This document shows, piece after piece, positions 15,697 to 23,094 of a DNA stretch of 28,023 nt. Under the pieces are notes generated by a model. It did not search any database. It was given only the letters and a program-made list of their open reading frames with translations, and had not been told where the DNA came from. Source of the stretch: Ornithoclostridium sp949298505 (GTDB lineage: Bacteria > Bacillota > Clostridia > Christensenellales > UBA3700); contig CASFWW010000049.1 of NCBI GenBank assembly GCA_949298505.1, positions 1 to 28,023 of the forward strand, written 5' to 3'. The position numbers and the translations under genes are program-made. Within the stretch, counting starts at the first letter, position 1. Every line of letters starts with the position of its first letter.

Positions 15697-17121
15697 ATGC
15701 AGGAAAAACTCAGTTGGAAAAGCAAAATTTCTTTCGGCATCGGAGCTTTCGGCAAGGATATGGTCTATGCGATCGTATCCACGTTTTTTATGAAATACCT
15801 GACTGACTACAGGCTTGCCGATCCTCTTTTTGTCGCGATACTCTTCGCCGGTGCACGCATATGGGATGCGGTCAATGACACTTTTATGGGCGTGATCGTG
15901 GACAATACGCGGTCAAGATGGGGCAAATTCAGACCCTGGATACTGATCGGAACAGTCGTCAACGCCGTCGTTCTGGTGGCGATGTACGCAGACGTCAGTC
16001 TGTCGCCGGTAAAATACGCGGTGTACGTCGGATTCATGTACGTGCTGTGGGGTATGACTTATACGATCATGGATATCCCGTACTGGAGCATGGTGCCGGC
16101 GCTTACTTCGGACGAGCAAGAGCGCAACCAGATCAGCGCGATCCCAAGGTTCTTCGCGAGCATGGCATGGCTGATCGTCGGTTCAGCAGGGCTTTATATC
16201 GTCAAATATTTCGGCGGCGAGGACAAGTTGCTGGGATTTTCTCGCTTTGCGGTCGCCGTTGCGGTGATTTTCGTCGTGTCCTCTCTGATAACGGTTTTCA
16301 ACGTAAGAGAGAAAAGCGTTGCGGTTTCGGGCAGCGGTGAAAAAACAGACCTGAAAAAGATGGTAAAAGTGCTGTTCGGGAACGATCAGGTCGCCGTCGT
16401 TCTGCTGATCGCGCTGTTTTTCAACGTGGCGTATCAGCTTTCAAACAGCTTCGCGCTGTACTACTTCGAATACGTCTGCGGAGTGGAGGAGGAATTGTTT
16501 TCAGTGTATACCCTGGTCGCAGGATTCGCTCAGATGGGCGCGCTCGCAGGGTACCCTCTGATCAGCAGGAAAATAGGGAAGAAGACGTTGTTTGCGCTGG
16601 CGTGTGTTTTGCCTGCGACGGGGTTTGTGCTTCTTCTTGCGGCAGGGTATTTTGCGCCGGCAAGCGCGGTCTGGGTCGTGCTTTCGAGCGTCGTGATCAA
16701 CGTCGGAATAGGGTTTATGCTGGTGATACTGACTGTGATTCTGTCTGAAGTAGTGGATTACGGCGAATACAAAATGGGCTCGCGTAACGAAAGTATCCTG
16801 TTTTCTACGCAGACTTTCGTCGTAAAATTTGCGGGTGCGTTCAGCGCGCTTGTCTCCGGCATAGGTCTGAAGGTGATTGGCTACAAGGCGAATCAGACGC
16901 AGGGCGCGGGCACCGTGGCAGGGATGAGGATCATCATGATCGCCATTCCGGCGCTTTTGATGCTCGCGTGTCTTGCGGTGTATTTCAGATCTTACAGACT
17001 GGGAGACAAGAACTACCGGAGAATACTGGCAGAACTTGACGAAAGGCGGCATTCAGAACAGATAAATATGCCTGAAACGAACACGGATGAAGAAAAAACA
17101 GACGACGGCGGTCAGGTCTGA
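15697..17121 (+). CDS. GPH-family sugar:cation symporter 3 (MFS)
   Basis: This is a 474-residue membrane protein with about 12 hydrophobic segments and the GPH signature WDAVNDTFMGVIVDNT with RWGKFRPWI (about residues 52-79), plus EVVDYGEYKMGSRNES near residue 350. The start at 15697 follows GGAGTG (15688-15693); a GTG at 15691 is in frame but overlaps that site. It is related to transporter 1 throughout. It ends 21 bases before the GH42 gene and is divergent from the beta-mannosidase operon, so it likely imports a beta-galactoside, a beta-mannoside or a mixed galactomannan-type oligosaccharide for these cytoplasmic enzymes. Substrate is inferred from context only. Confidence 0.9.
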   Translation: MQEKLSWKSKISFGIGAFGKDMVYAIVSTFFMKYLTDYRLADPLFVAILFAGARIWDAVNDTFMGVIVDNTRSRWGKFRPWILIGTVVNAVVLVAMYADVSLSPVKYAVYVGFMYVLWGMTYTIMDIPYWSMVPALTSDEQERNQISAIPRFFASMAWLIVGSAGLYIVKYFGGEDKLLGFSRFAVAVAVIFVVSSLITVFNVREKSVAVSGSGEKTDLKKMVKVLFGNDQVAVVLLIALFFNVAYQLSNSFALYYFEYVCGVEEELFSVYTLVAGFAQMGALAGYPLISRKIGKKTLFALACVLPATGFVLLLAAGYFAPASAVWVVLSSVVINVGIGFMLVILTVILSEVVDYGEYKMGSRNESILFSTQTFVVKFAGAFSALVSGIGLKVIGYKANQTQGAGTVAGMRIIMIAIPALLMLACLAVYFRSYRLGDKNYRRILAELDERRHSEQINMPETNTDEEKTDDGGQV

Positions 17122-17142
17122 CCGCACTAAAAGGAGACGGAT

Positions 17143-19095
17143 ATGATGATTGCTGGAGTTGCTTATTATCCCGAACAGTGGGACGGATCCCTGATCGACG
17201 GCGATCTTGACAGGATCGTCAGGCTGGGTTGCAACACTGTGAGGATAGGGGAATTCGGCTGGCACGTTATGGAGAGAGCTGAAGGCGAATTTGATTTTTC
17301 ATTTTTCGACGAGGTGATAGAAAAGGCTAAGAAAAGAGGGCTGTCCGTGGTATTCGGCACTCCGACAGCAACGGCTCCCGCGTGGCTTGCTTACAATTAT
17401 CCCGAGGTTTGCTCGAAGTTTGAAAACGGGGCGGTAAAAGCTTACGGAGGCAGGCACACGTGTTGCTATTCGAGCGAAGTGTACATCGACAGATCGCGCC
17501 GCATCGTAAAAAAACTTGCCGAGCATTACAGAGACGAAAGCGCTATAATCGCGTGGCAGATAGACAACGAACTCGGGCATGAAGGAAGCGACGTCTGCTG
17601 GTGCGAAAAATGCGCCGCGGGCTTCAGAAAATGGCTGGAGAAAAAATACCGCGACGTCGGCGTGCTGAACGACAGGTACGGGACCGCGTTCTGGAGTCAG
17701 CAATACAACTCTTTCGACGAAATCCCGATGCCTTCGGCAACCGTGACGGTGCACAATCCGTCGCTGAGACTTGACTGGGAGAGGTTCTGTTCGGACAAGA
17801 TCGTCGCGTTTGCGCGGATGCAGACGGAGACAATAAAAAGCGTGATCCCGTCCGCAACGGTGATACACGATTTTTCGGGCGGAGGGCTTGGCAAAAGTCT
17901 CGATTACCGCGCGGTTGCCGCATTGACGGATAAGACGGCGTATAATAATTATCCTGTCTGGGGCGGGCAGAGAAAGCCGCTTCCGCCGTCTGAGATCGCG
18001 TTCGGACTGGACTATATCAGAGGGCTGAAAGGGGAGTGTTTCTGGATCACTGAAGCGATCATGGGCGCGCAGGGACACGACGTGACCGGCTATGCGCCGC
18101 GCCCTGGTCAGGCGGCTATGTGGAGTTTTCAGGCGGTCGCCCGCGGTTGCGACGGGCTTATGTTTTTCAGATTCAGAGGCGCGCATAAAGGCGCGGAACA
18201 GTTCTGCTACGGACTTATCGACGCCGACGACAGAGAGGGCGCGAAGTGGAAGGAAAGCGCAGAGTTTTTCAGACGTTTCAAAGAACTTGACGGCAAAGTG
18301 AGCGCACCGCCTGAGGCAGAGGCATGCATTTTGTACGGCTTCGACTCGCTCGCTTCTTTCAGGATCCAGAAGCAGAGCGAGATATTTGACAGTGAAAAGG
18401 AAATAAAAAAATGGCACGCCGCTTTTTACCGCGCAAACGTGATGACGGACGTGATACCCTGGGACAGCTGTTTTGAAAGATACGGGGTGGTCGTCGTTCC
18501 GGACATGATTATATGCGAACCGTCTTTCAGAGAAAGGCTCAAGACCTATGTCGCAAACGGCGGCGCCGTGATAGCTACGTACCGCACGTCCGTGAAAGAT
18601 CCGGACAACAATCTGGTGAGCGGCGAAAGATTGCCCGTGGGACTTACAGATCTCTTCGGGCTTGAGACAGAGCAGAGCGAAAGCCTGTGGGAAGAAGAAG
18701 TAACGCTTCTGAAAGGAGAGAGGGGCGCCGGAAAAAAGACTGCGGTCGGCGGCGTATTCAGGGAAATGTGCAGGACGACTACCGCGGAAACGCTTTACCG
18801 TTACGACGACGGTTTCTACGGCGACTTTGCCGCGGTGACGAAGAACAAGTTCGGCAAGGGCATTGCGTTTTACGTCGCTTGTTCCCCGGAGAGAGACCTT
18901 GCGGACGAGATCGTGGCAAAAGCGTGCGCGTTCGCGAGGGTAAAACAGACGTTTGCTCCCGACGGCGTTGAGGTCGTTGAGAGAAAGTACGACGGCGGCA
19001 CTCTGCGCTTTGTAATCAACCATAACGCTGAGCGCGCATTTTACGGCGGAAAGGAGCTGGAAGCGTTCGGTGTGTCGGTTGAAGATATTGAATAA
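17143..19095 (+). CDS. GH42 beta-galactosidase
   Basis: This 650-residue cytoplasmic enzyme opens with the typical GH42 N-terminus GVAYYPEQW and an (alpha/beta)8 barrel. The acid/base is Glu143 in WQIDNELGHEG and the nucleophile is Glu304 in ECFWITEAIMG. A zinc-type cysteine cluster is visible (Cys107 or Cys108 with Cys152, Cys154 and Cys157 in CWCEKC). A trimerisation domain (about 385-590) and a short beta-domain follow. It hydrolyses terminal beta-galactosides; some relatives act on alpha-L-arabinopyranosides. AAGGAG (17131-17136) sets the first ATG at 17143, with another ATG next to it. It lies 21 bases after transporter 3, so the two form an uptake-and-cleavage unit. No secretion signal is present. 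Confidence 0.93.
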   Translation: MMIAGVAYYPEQWDGSLIDGDLDRIVRLGCNTVRIGEFGWHVMERAEGEFDFSFFDEVIEKAKKRGLSVVFGTPTATAPAWLAYNYPEVCSKFENGAVKAYGGRHTCCYSSEVYIDRSRRIVKKLAEHYRDESAIIAWQIDNELGHEGSDVCWCEKCAAGFRKWLEKKYRDVGVLNDRYGTAFWSQQYNSFDEIPMPSATVTVHNPSLRLDWERFCSDKIVAFARMQTETIKSVIPSATVIHDFSGGGLGKSLDYRAVAALTDKTAYNNYPVWGGQRKPLPPSEIAFGLDYIRGLKGECFWITEAIMGAQGHDVTGYAPRPGQAAMWSFQAVARGCDGLMFFRFRGAHKGAEQFCYGLIDADDREGAKWKESAEFFRRFKELDGKVSAPPEAEACILYGFDSLASFRIQKQSEIFDSEKEIKKWHAAFYRANVMTDVIPWDSCFERYGVVVVPDMIICEPSFRERLKTYVANGGAVIATYRTSVKDPDNNLVSGERLPVGLTDLFGLETEQSESLWEEEVTLLKGERGAGKKTAVGGVFREMCRTTTAETLYRYDDGFYGDFAAVTKNKFGKGIAFYVACSPERDLADEIVAKACAFARVKQTFAPDGVEVVERKYDGGTLRFVINHNAERAFYGGKELEAFGVSVEDIE

Positions 19096-19175
19096 TCTAC
19101 ACGGGTACGAAAAAATAGCGGAATTAAAATTGTAAAACGGAGACGCGCTTTCCGTCGGAATTTTCCGTCAAACGG

Positions 19176-19204
19176 TTGACAAATCTTTCCGGGCGGAATA
19201 GAAT
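19176..19204 (+). promoter_or_regulatory. Predicted sigma-A promoter of the riboswitch-antiporter unit
   Basis: Perfect TTGACA (19176-19181) and TAGAAT (19199-19204) are separated by 17 bases. Transcription would begin near 19211, about ten bases before the riboswitch aptamer. Confidence 0.8.
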
Positions 19205-19221
19205 CTACAATATGAATATAC

Positions 19222-19280
19222 GGGGATGAAGTCCTCCCGGGGCGTTTTGCCCGAACCGCAGTGATGCTGATGACTTCTGC
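19222..19280 (+). ncRNA. Fluoride riboswitch aptamer (crcB motif)
   Basis: The segment follows the crcB consensus in order. GGGGATGAAGTCCTCCC (19222-19238) has GGGG pairing with TCCC and the GAAGTC segment in the loop. An optional variable hairpin follows (GGGC 19240-19243, GCCC 19249-19252). Then comes AACCGCA-GTGA-TGCTGATGACTTCTGC (19255-19280), matching the conserved AACCGCC...GGCTGATGACTCCTAC pattern. GAAGTC (19229-19234 region) can pair with GACTTC (19272-19277), the pseudoknot that closes the fluoride pocket. Fluoride riboswitches activate genes that protect against fluoride. The call is from motif recognition; a covariance-model search was not possible here. Confidence 0.88.
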
Positions 19281-19285
19281 TTTTT

Positions 19286-19341
19286 ACGCGGAGATCCACG
19301 CCGACGCCGCGTAAGTTGCGGAGTTGTCGGCGATTTTTTTT
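19286..19341 (+). terminator. Riboswitch expression platform: terminator with competing antiterminator
   Basis: The terminator stem is CGCCGAC (19299-19305) with GTCGGCG (19326-19332), extended by CCGC (19307-19310) with GCGG (19318-19321), and is followed by eight Ts (19334-19341). ACGCGG (19286-19291) can instead pair with CCGCGT (19307-19312), which breaks the upper stem. The T-run ends one base before the GGAGG ribosome binding site of the antiporter, so the switch most likely acts by transcription termination, with fluoride favouring read-through. Confidence 0.85.
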
Positions 19342-19354
19342 GGAGGACGTGATT

Positions 19355-20626
19355 ATGTTTTTGCTCAGTCTCGCATTGATGTTTTTTCTGGGGCTTGTCC
19401 TTTCGTGGATAGCCGGGGCGCTCAGGCTTCCGCCGCTTCTCGGCATGCTTGCGGCGGGCATGATACTCGGACCTTACGCGCTCGATCTGATCGACGGGTC
19501 GCTTCTTGCTATATCTTCGGATCTGAGGCAGATAGCGCTGATAATAATCGTGCTCAGAGCGGGGCTTGCGCTCGACGTAAAAGATCTGAAGAAGATAGGG
19601 CGTCCGGCGGCGCTGATGTGCTTTCTGCCGGCGTGCTTCGAGATCTGCGCCGCAGTTATATTCGCGCCGCTGTTTCTCAAGGTCTCGTACATAGAAGCCG
19701 CGGTCATAGGCACGGTCGTCGCGGCTGTTTCTCCCGCAGTCGTGATCCCGAAAATGCTGATGATGCAGGAAAAGGGACTGGGCGTGGAAAAAGGCATCCC
19801 GCAGATGATCATGGCGGGGGCTTCTGTCGACGACGTATTCGTGATCGTGCTTTTCACCGCTTTTTCTTCCGCTGCGGGAGGAGGAGAAGTGTCCGTGTGG
19901 AGCTATGCGAGCATCCCTCTGTCGATAATCCTCGGTTCGGGCGTTGGAGTCGCGGTCGGCGTAGCGTTCGGATATTTCTGTTCCCGCGTGCATCTCAGTG
20001 ATTCGCTCAAGGCGTTGCTGATTTTGTGTTTCTGTCTGTTCGCCGTTGCTGTCCAGCAGCTTTGGGGAGACGTCGTTCCGTTTTCGGGACTGCTCGCCGT
20101 CATGGGTTTCGGGATGGCTTTCCGCAAAAAGCGCGAGGCTGTCGCCGTCAGGCTTTCTTCCAAGTTCTCCAAATTGTGGATCGCGTCGGAGATCATGCTT
20201 TTCGTCCTTGTCGGGGCGAGCGTTGACGCGGCGTATGCTGTCAGATCTCTCGGCTGGATACTCCTTCTGATATTGTGCGGGCTTGTGTTCAGAGCGGCGG
20301 GCGTGATGTGTTGTCTGATCGAAACGCGGCTGAACCTGAAGGAAAGACTGTTCTGCGTTGTCGCTTATACGCCCAAAGCCACCGTGCAGGCGGCTATCGG
20401 AGGAGTGCCTCTCGCGATGGGGCTGGCTTGCGGAGATACCGTGCTCGCCGTCGCAGTCGTCGCGATAATTTTCACCGCTCCTCTCGGCGCGCTTGCTACA
20501 GATCTGATCCTGAGAAAGACGGATATATTCGCAAAGCCGCATGACTACCCGCCGACCGCGGCAGAGCAAAAAGCCGGGGAAGTGCGGGAAAACTCAAAGA
20601 CCTCACAAACGGCAGGACGGGAATGA
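19355..20626 (+). CDS. Cation:proton antiporter (CPA family), fluoride-riboswitch controlled
   Basis: This is a 423-residue membrane protein with about 12-13 hydrophobic segments, related to NhaP/Kef-type sodium/proton exchangers. GASVDDVFVI (156-165) carries the paired acidic residues (Asp159, Asp160) at the position where antiporters have ND or DD, the ion-binding site; a DD pair is usually associated with electrogenic exchange. It lacks the C-terminal nucleotide-binding (TrkA-N) domain of Kef systems and ends in a short polar tail. GGAGG (19342-19346) sets ATG at 19355. Antiporters are known among fluoride-riboswitch-controlled genes, beside Fluc/CrcB and CLC-F exporters. The neighbours are unrelated glycan genes, so this is a single-gene stress unit. 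Whether it moves fluoride, or corrects the proton or sodium imbalance that fluoride causes, is not known from sequence. Confidence 0.88.
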   Translation: MFLLSLALMFFLGLVLSWIAGALRLPPLLGMLAAGMILGPYALDLIDGSLLAISSDLRQIALIIIVLRAGLALDVKDLKKIGRPAALMCFLPACFEICAAVIFAPLFLKVSYIEAAVIGTVVAAVSPAVVIPKMLMMQEKGLGVEKGIPQMIMAGASVDDVFVIVLFTAFSSAAGGGEVSVWSYASIPLSIILGSGVGVAVGVAFGYFCSRVHLSDSLKALLILCFCLFAVAVQQLWGDVVPFSGLLAVMGFGMAFRKKREAVAVRLSSKFSKLWIASEIMLFVLVGASVDAAYAVRSLGWILLLILCGLVFRAAGVMCCLIETRLNLKERLFCVVAYTPKATVQAAIGGVPLAMGLACGDTVLAVAVVAIIFTAPLGALATDLILRKTDIFAKPHDYPPTAAEQKAGEVRENSKTSQTAGRE

Positions 20627-20709
20627 TCGGAGAAAAGGATAGATGACGGAAATTACTTCGGATTTGTACGCTATCATGCAAAATTGCAAGTAATAAACAA
20701 CCGAAACAG

Positions 20710-20738
20710 TTGTCATAATTTAAAATATATGGTATTAT
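20710..20738 (+). promoter_or_regulatory. Predicted promoter of the PI-PLC-like lipoprotein
   Basis: TTGTCA (20710-20715) and TATTAT (20733-20738) are separated by 17 bases. GGAGGG follows at 20745-20750, eight bases before the ATG. Confidence 0.65.
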
Positions 20739-20758
20739 GACGGCGGAGGGTTGTTATT

Positions 20759-21805
20759 ATGAAAAACAGTATTTTCAAATGCAGAATTTTAAAGATCGTT
20801 GCGGCGGCATGCGCTGTTGTTGCGCTTTGCTTTGCGTTTGCCGCATGCGACGGAGGTGAAGAAGTGGAATATACGAGAACTTTCGAAGAATCATGGATGA
20901 GTTACATATCGGGCGAGACTCCGGTCAGTTCCGTGGTCATGCCCGGTTCGCACGACGCCGGCACTCTCGGCTCGGACGTTGCGTGCGAAACTCAGCACAG
21001 CACGATAGAACAGCAGCTTTACGCCGGGGTCAGATATTTCGATCTGCGCGCGACTTACAAGAGCCAGACCACGGAATATTATTTTATCCATGCAGACAGC
21101 AACGCTTATGTGTTGCCGGGCACCGCAGGGCAGGAAGTCAAAGCGAGCATGGAGGAGATCAAAGCTTTCGTCGAGAGAAATCCCTGGGAAATAATCGTTC
21201 TCGATTTTCAACATTCGTGGACAAAGACTGAAGAAGGTCTTGTCGAACTTGTTGAGAGCGTGCTGCCTATGGACAAGGTGCTCAGAAAGAGCGACGTTTC
21301 AAATCCTGCCGAAGTGACGCTGGGCAAGATGAGGGAGCTGGGGAAAAGTCTGATCGTCATATATAAAGACGACAAAAGCGATATCTGCGAAAATCACGAC
21401 TGGCTGTTTGAAAGAAGCGAGTATCTGCAATCAGATTATCAGGGCAGCGAGCACAGGGGCGATGCAGAAAGACTCGTGACCCAGTGGGAAAAATACTTTG
21501 CGGACAAGAAGGACGGCGTGATCTTCGTGCTTCAGTCTCAGCTTACCGGGTCTCCGCTTGAGGACAGAGAAGCTCTGATCCGTCCCGTGCTTGACGATTA
21601 TCTGAAAAACGTCGTCGCAAAGGATCAGGCAAAACTTGCAGCAATCAACGTGGTGATGAAAGACTTCATCGCAGACGACGTAACCGATTGTCAGGTGTCC
21701 TCGGCAGCGGCGATAAAGACGATACTTTCTCTCAACGTCGACAAGGGCACGGTAAAAGCCGACAAGCTTGAAGAGTTCAGGACAGCCGTAGGCTACGGCG
21801 CCTGA
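20759..21805 (+). CDS. PI-PLC X-domain lipoprotein
   Basis: This 348-residue protein has a lipoprotein signal peptide: a basic start, a hydrophobic core, and a lipobox-like FAAC with Cys30. The mature part is a phosphatidylinositol-specific phospholipase C X-domain barrel, with the first catalytic His in MPGSHDAGT (His65), the GVRYFDLRA strand (Asp95, Arg97) and the second catalytic His in YYFIHADS (His111). Bacterial members cleave phosphatidylinositol or GPI anchors without calcium. It is therefore probably displayed on the outer face of the membrane, where it could act on host or microbial inositol lipids. It is a single gene with its own promoter and a weak terminator. Substrate is inferred from the family. 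Confidence 0.87.
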   Translation: MKNSIFKCRILKIVAAACAVVALCFAFAACDGGEEVEYTRTFEESWMSYISGETPVSSVVMPGSHDAGTLGSDVACETQHSTIEQQLYAGVRYFDLRATYKSQTTEYYFIHADSNAYVLPGTAGQEVKASMEEIKAFVERNPWEIIVLDFQHSWTKTEEGLVELVESVLPMDKVLRKSDVSNPAEVTLGKMRELGKSLIVIYKDDKSDICENHDWLFERSEYLQSDYQGSEHRGDAERLVTQWEKYFADKKDGVIFVLQSQLTGSPLEDREALIRPVLDDYLKNVVAKDQAKLAAINVVMKDFIADDVTDCQVSSAAAIKTILSLNVDKGTVKADKLEEFRTAVGYGA

Positions 21806-21826
21806 AAGAGAGAAAACCGTGAAGTC

Positions 21827-21856
21827 AGCCTTTCCTGAAACCGGAGAGGCTGCTTT
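21827..21856 (+). terminator. Likely terminator after the PI-PLC-like gene
   Basis: AGCCTTTCC (21827-21835) pairs with GGAGAGGCT (21843-21851), nine pairs with one G-U, around a seven-base loop. The following T-tract is short (GCTTTATG), so termination may be incomplete. Confidence 0.5.
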
Positions 21857-21929
21857 ATGTCTGAAATAAAGGTTTTGTCCGTCGCCTAAATTTAGATGTA
21901 TCAACTTGTAAAATTTTTTATAATAACGT

Positions 21930-21958
21930 TTGCCAAATTGCGGCGGATATTGTACAAT
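21930..21958 (+). promoter_or_regulatory. Predicted promoter of tRNA-Ser
   Basis: TTGCCA (21930-21935) and TACAAT (21953-21958) are separated by 17 bases and end 10 bases before the mature tRNA 5' end. Confidence 0.7.
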
Positions 21959-21968
21959 ATCATAGCAC

Positions 21969-22058
21969 GCAGAGATGTCCGAGAGGTCGATGGTGCAGCA
22001 CTCGAAATGCTGTGTTGATGAAAGTCAACCGAGGGTTCGAATCCCTCTCTCTGCGCCA
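21969..22058 (+). tRNA. tRNA-Ser, anticodon CGA
   Basis: The acceptor GCAGAGA (21969-21975) pairs with TCTCTGC (22048-22054), followed by discriminator G and an encoded CCA (22056-22058). The anticodon loop CTCGAAA carries CGA, which reads serine codon UCG. A long variable arm (GTTGA...TCAAC) marks a class II serine tRNA, and the T arm is GAGGG-TTCGAAT-CCCTC. It has its own promoter and terminator. Antisense frames here encode the familiar false peptides of the RDSNPR type and are not genes. Confidence 0.97.
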
Positions 22059-22300
22059 AGCAAAAAAGCCGAGCTGAACTGCCTCGGCTTTTTTGCTTGA
22101 CAGCAGGAGAGGGATACACGAACCCTCATCAAAAGCGGAGCGTTGATTGGGTGCGGCGATCCGCGTAGCGGTCGCTTTCGCGGTTGGCAAGGATATGCAA
22201 CCTGCGTAGTAAATAGCTGAGCGAATATCCCTCTATTGCCGAGCTGAACTGCCTCGGCTTTTTTGCTTGGCGCAGAGAGAGGGATTCTCAGAACCCTCGT
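22039..22300. repeat. Duplicated and inverted copies of the tRNA-Ser 3' end plus terminator
   Basis: Positions 22039-22073 (tRNA T arm, acceptor, CCA and left terminator arm) are repeated exactly as an inverted 35-base copy at 22253-22287. The terminator core 22068-22099 also recurs as an exact 32-base direct copy at 22238-22269, a 170-base period. A diverged T-arm-like inverted segment (GAGAGGGAT...GAACCCTC) lies at about 22110-22128, right after the first terminator, so the tRNA end and its flank form an extended imperfect palindrome. The sequence from 22129 to 22230 between the copies has no gene. No integrase is present in the window. Confidence 0.75.
22058..22098 (+). terminator. Terminator of tRNA-Ser
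   Basis: AAGC, six As and GCCGAG (22058-22073) pair with CTCGGC, six Ts and GCTT (22083-22098) around a nine-base loop. The hairpin starts at the last base of the tRNA, giving a symmetrical strong terminator. Confidence 0.9.
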
Positions 22301-22443
22301 CATGAGTTCGTGCGTTATGGCGGTGAGAAATCTATCCTCGATTTGCAGGAGAGTTTTATGCGAATAAGTTTTTGTGCAAAGGAAAAAGCTGAAATCATGG
22401 CGTTTTGAATTATTATGTGATATAGTTGAATGCGAGGAGAGAT
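22301..22443. other. Leader region of the sigma-factor gene
   Basis: There is no firm promoter. A 16-codon frame (22358-22408, beginning MRISFCAK) has AGGAG upstream and could be a leader peptide, but nothing else supports it. The sequence 22301-22330 resembles, loosely, the stretch following the first tRNA-terminator copy. Confidence 0.3.
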
Positions 22444-22944
22444 ATGACAGCAAATACGTTCAACAGGCTTCTGCACCGGATACATAAAGACAGCCGCGCG
22501 ATAGAAAAGATATATTTGTTTTACAACAGCAAAATCATTTTGCATCTTTCTTATTCGTACGGGCGTGAGATCGCAGAAGAATGCGCTCAGGAATTTTTTG
22601 TAAAGCTGATTGAGATCGCAGACAGGCAGCCCTATATAAATTATCCTACGACGTGGGTATATAAGTGTTGTGAAAATATAGCGAAGCGCAAAATTCAGAA
22701 AGAGATAATCACCGTTGAGATAAACGATGAAACGGATAGCAGACTGGCATTTATTGAGCGCGAATATTTCGGCGATCTTTATAGCGAACTGGAGAAACTC
22801 GACGTGCAGTCCAGAAATATCCTGATAATGATTTATTGGGAGGGGTACAGCCAGGAAGAAATAGCACGGATGTTGAAATTAAAGCCGGCAACCGTAAGGA
22901 AAAAACACAGCAGGGCGTTGAAACAACTCAAGAAATATTTATAG
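22444..22944 (+). CDS. RNA polymerase sigma factor, ECF-like (sigma-70 family)
   Basis: This 166-residue cytoplasmic protein has a sigma-70 region 2 (about residues 25-85, with YGREIAEECAQEFFVKLIEIADR and TTWVYKCCENIAKRKIQKE) and a region 4 helix-turn-helix (about 110-165, LDVQSRNILIMIYWEGYSQEEIARMLKLKPATVRKKHSRALKQLKKYL). The size and lack of region 3 fit an ECF-type factor that redirects RNA polymerase to a small regulon. AGGAG (22435-22439) sets ATG at 22444, while an in-frame TTG upstream has no site. The gene is followed by a possible 27-codon ORF and a single-pass membrane protein that is a likely anti-sigma factor. Base composition is more AT-rich than in the glycan genes upstream. Confidence 0.88.
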   Translation: MTANTFNRLLHRIHKDSRAIEKIYLFYNSKIILHLSYSYGREIAEECAQEFFVKLIEIADRQPYINYPTTWVYKCCENIAKRKIQKEIITVEINDETDSRLAFIEREYFGDLYSELEKLDVQSRNILIMIYWEGYSQEEIARMLKLKPATVRKKHSRALKQLKKYL

Positions 22945-22996
22945 AGACGTCGCGTTTTCAAGCCGAAGCGCGTCTTATCGGTTGAGAAAGGATAAA

Positions 22997-23080
22997 ATGA
23001 CCGGATTGTCCGACGCCTTGGATAAACTTATCGGATCCGGCAGAAAATCAATATCGCGTCCGCTTGGTGCGGCGAATTGA
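22997..23080 (+). CDS. Possible 27-residue small protein between sigma and membrane gene
   Basis: This short frame begins MTGLSDALDKLIGSGRK and ends in AAN-stop. It has a well-placed AAAGGA (22987-22992) and its TGA overlaps the region leading to the next ribosome binding site, as expected for coupled genes. The N-terminal half could form an amphipathic helix. I do not recognise a family. It could be a small regulator of the sigma/anti-sigma pair, or just chance. Confidence 0.35.
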   Translation: MTGLSDALDKLIGSGRKSISRPLGAAN

Positions 23081-23094
23081 AAGGGAATAAAAAA

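Noticed and set aside
17299..19023. A 574-codon minus-strand frame antisense to the GH42 gene
   Set aside because: It is a shadow of the GH42 gene with no recognisable domain or start signals.
19205..20569. A 454-codon minus-strand frame over the antiporter and riboswitch
   Set aside because: It is rich in Arg, His, Asp and Glu without any fold pattern and runs through the riboswitch terminator; it is a shadow of the antiporter.
22100..22310. CRISPR array suggested by repeats after tRNA-Ser
   Set aside because: Only two terminator copies exist, 170 bases apart and derived from the tRNA end; there is no regular repeat-spacer pattern and no cas genes.
22358..22408. A 16-codon frame with AGGAG upstream of the sigma gene
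   Set aside because: It has a good start signal but is too short to support without conservation; noted only as a possible leader peptide.
21960..22453. Minus-strand frames encoding RERDSNPR and AERGIRTLG peptides
   Set aside because: These are the well-known false proteins produced by antisense translation of tRNA-Ser.
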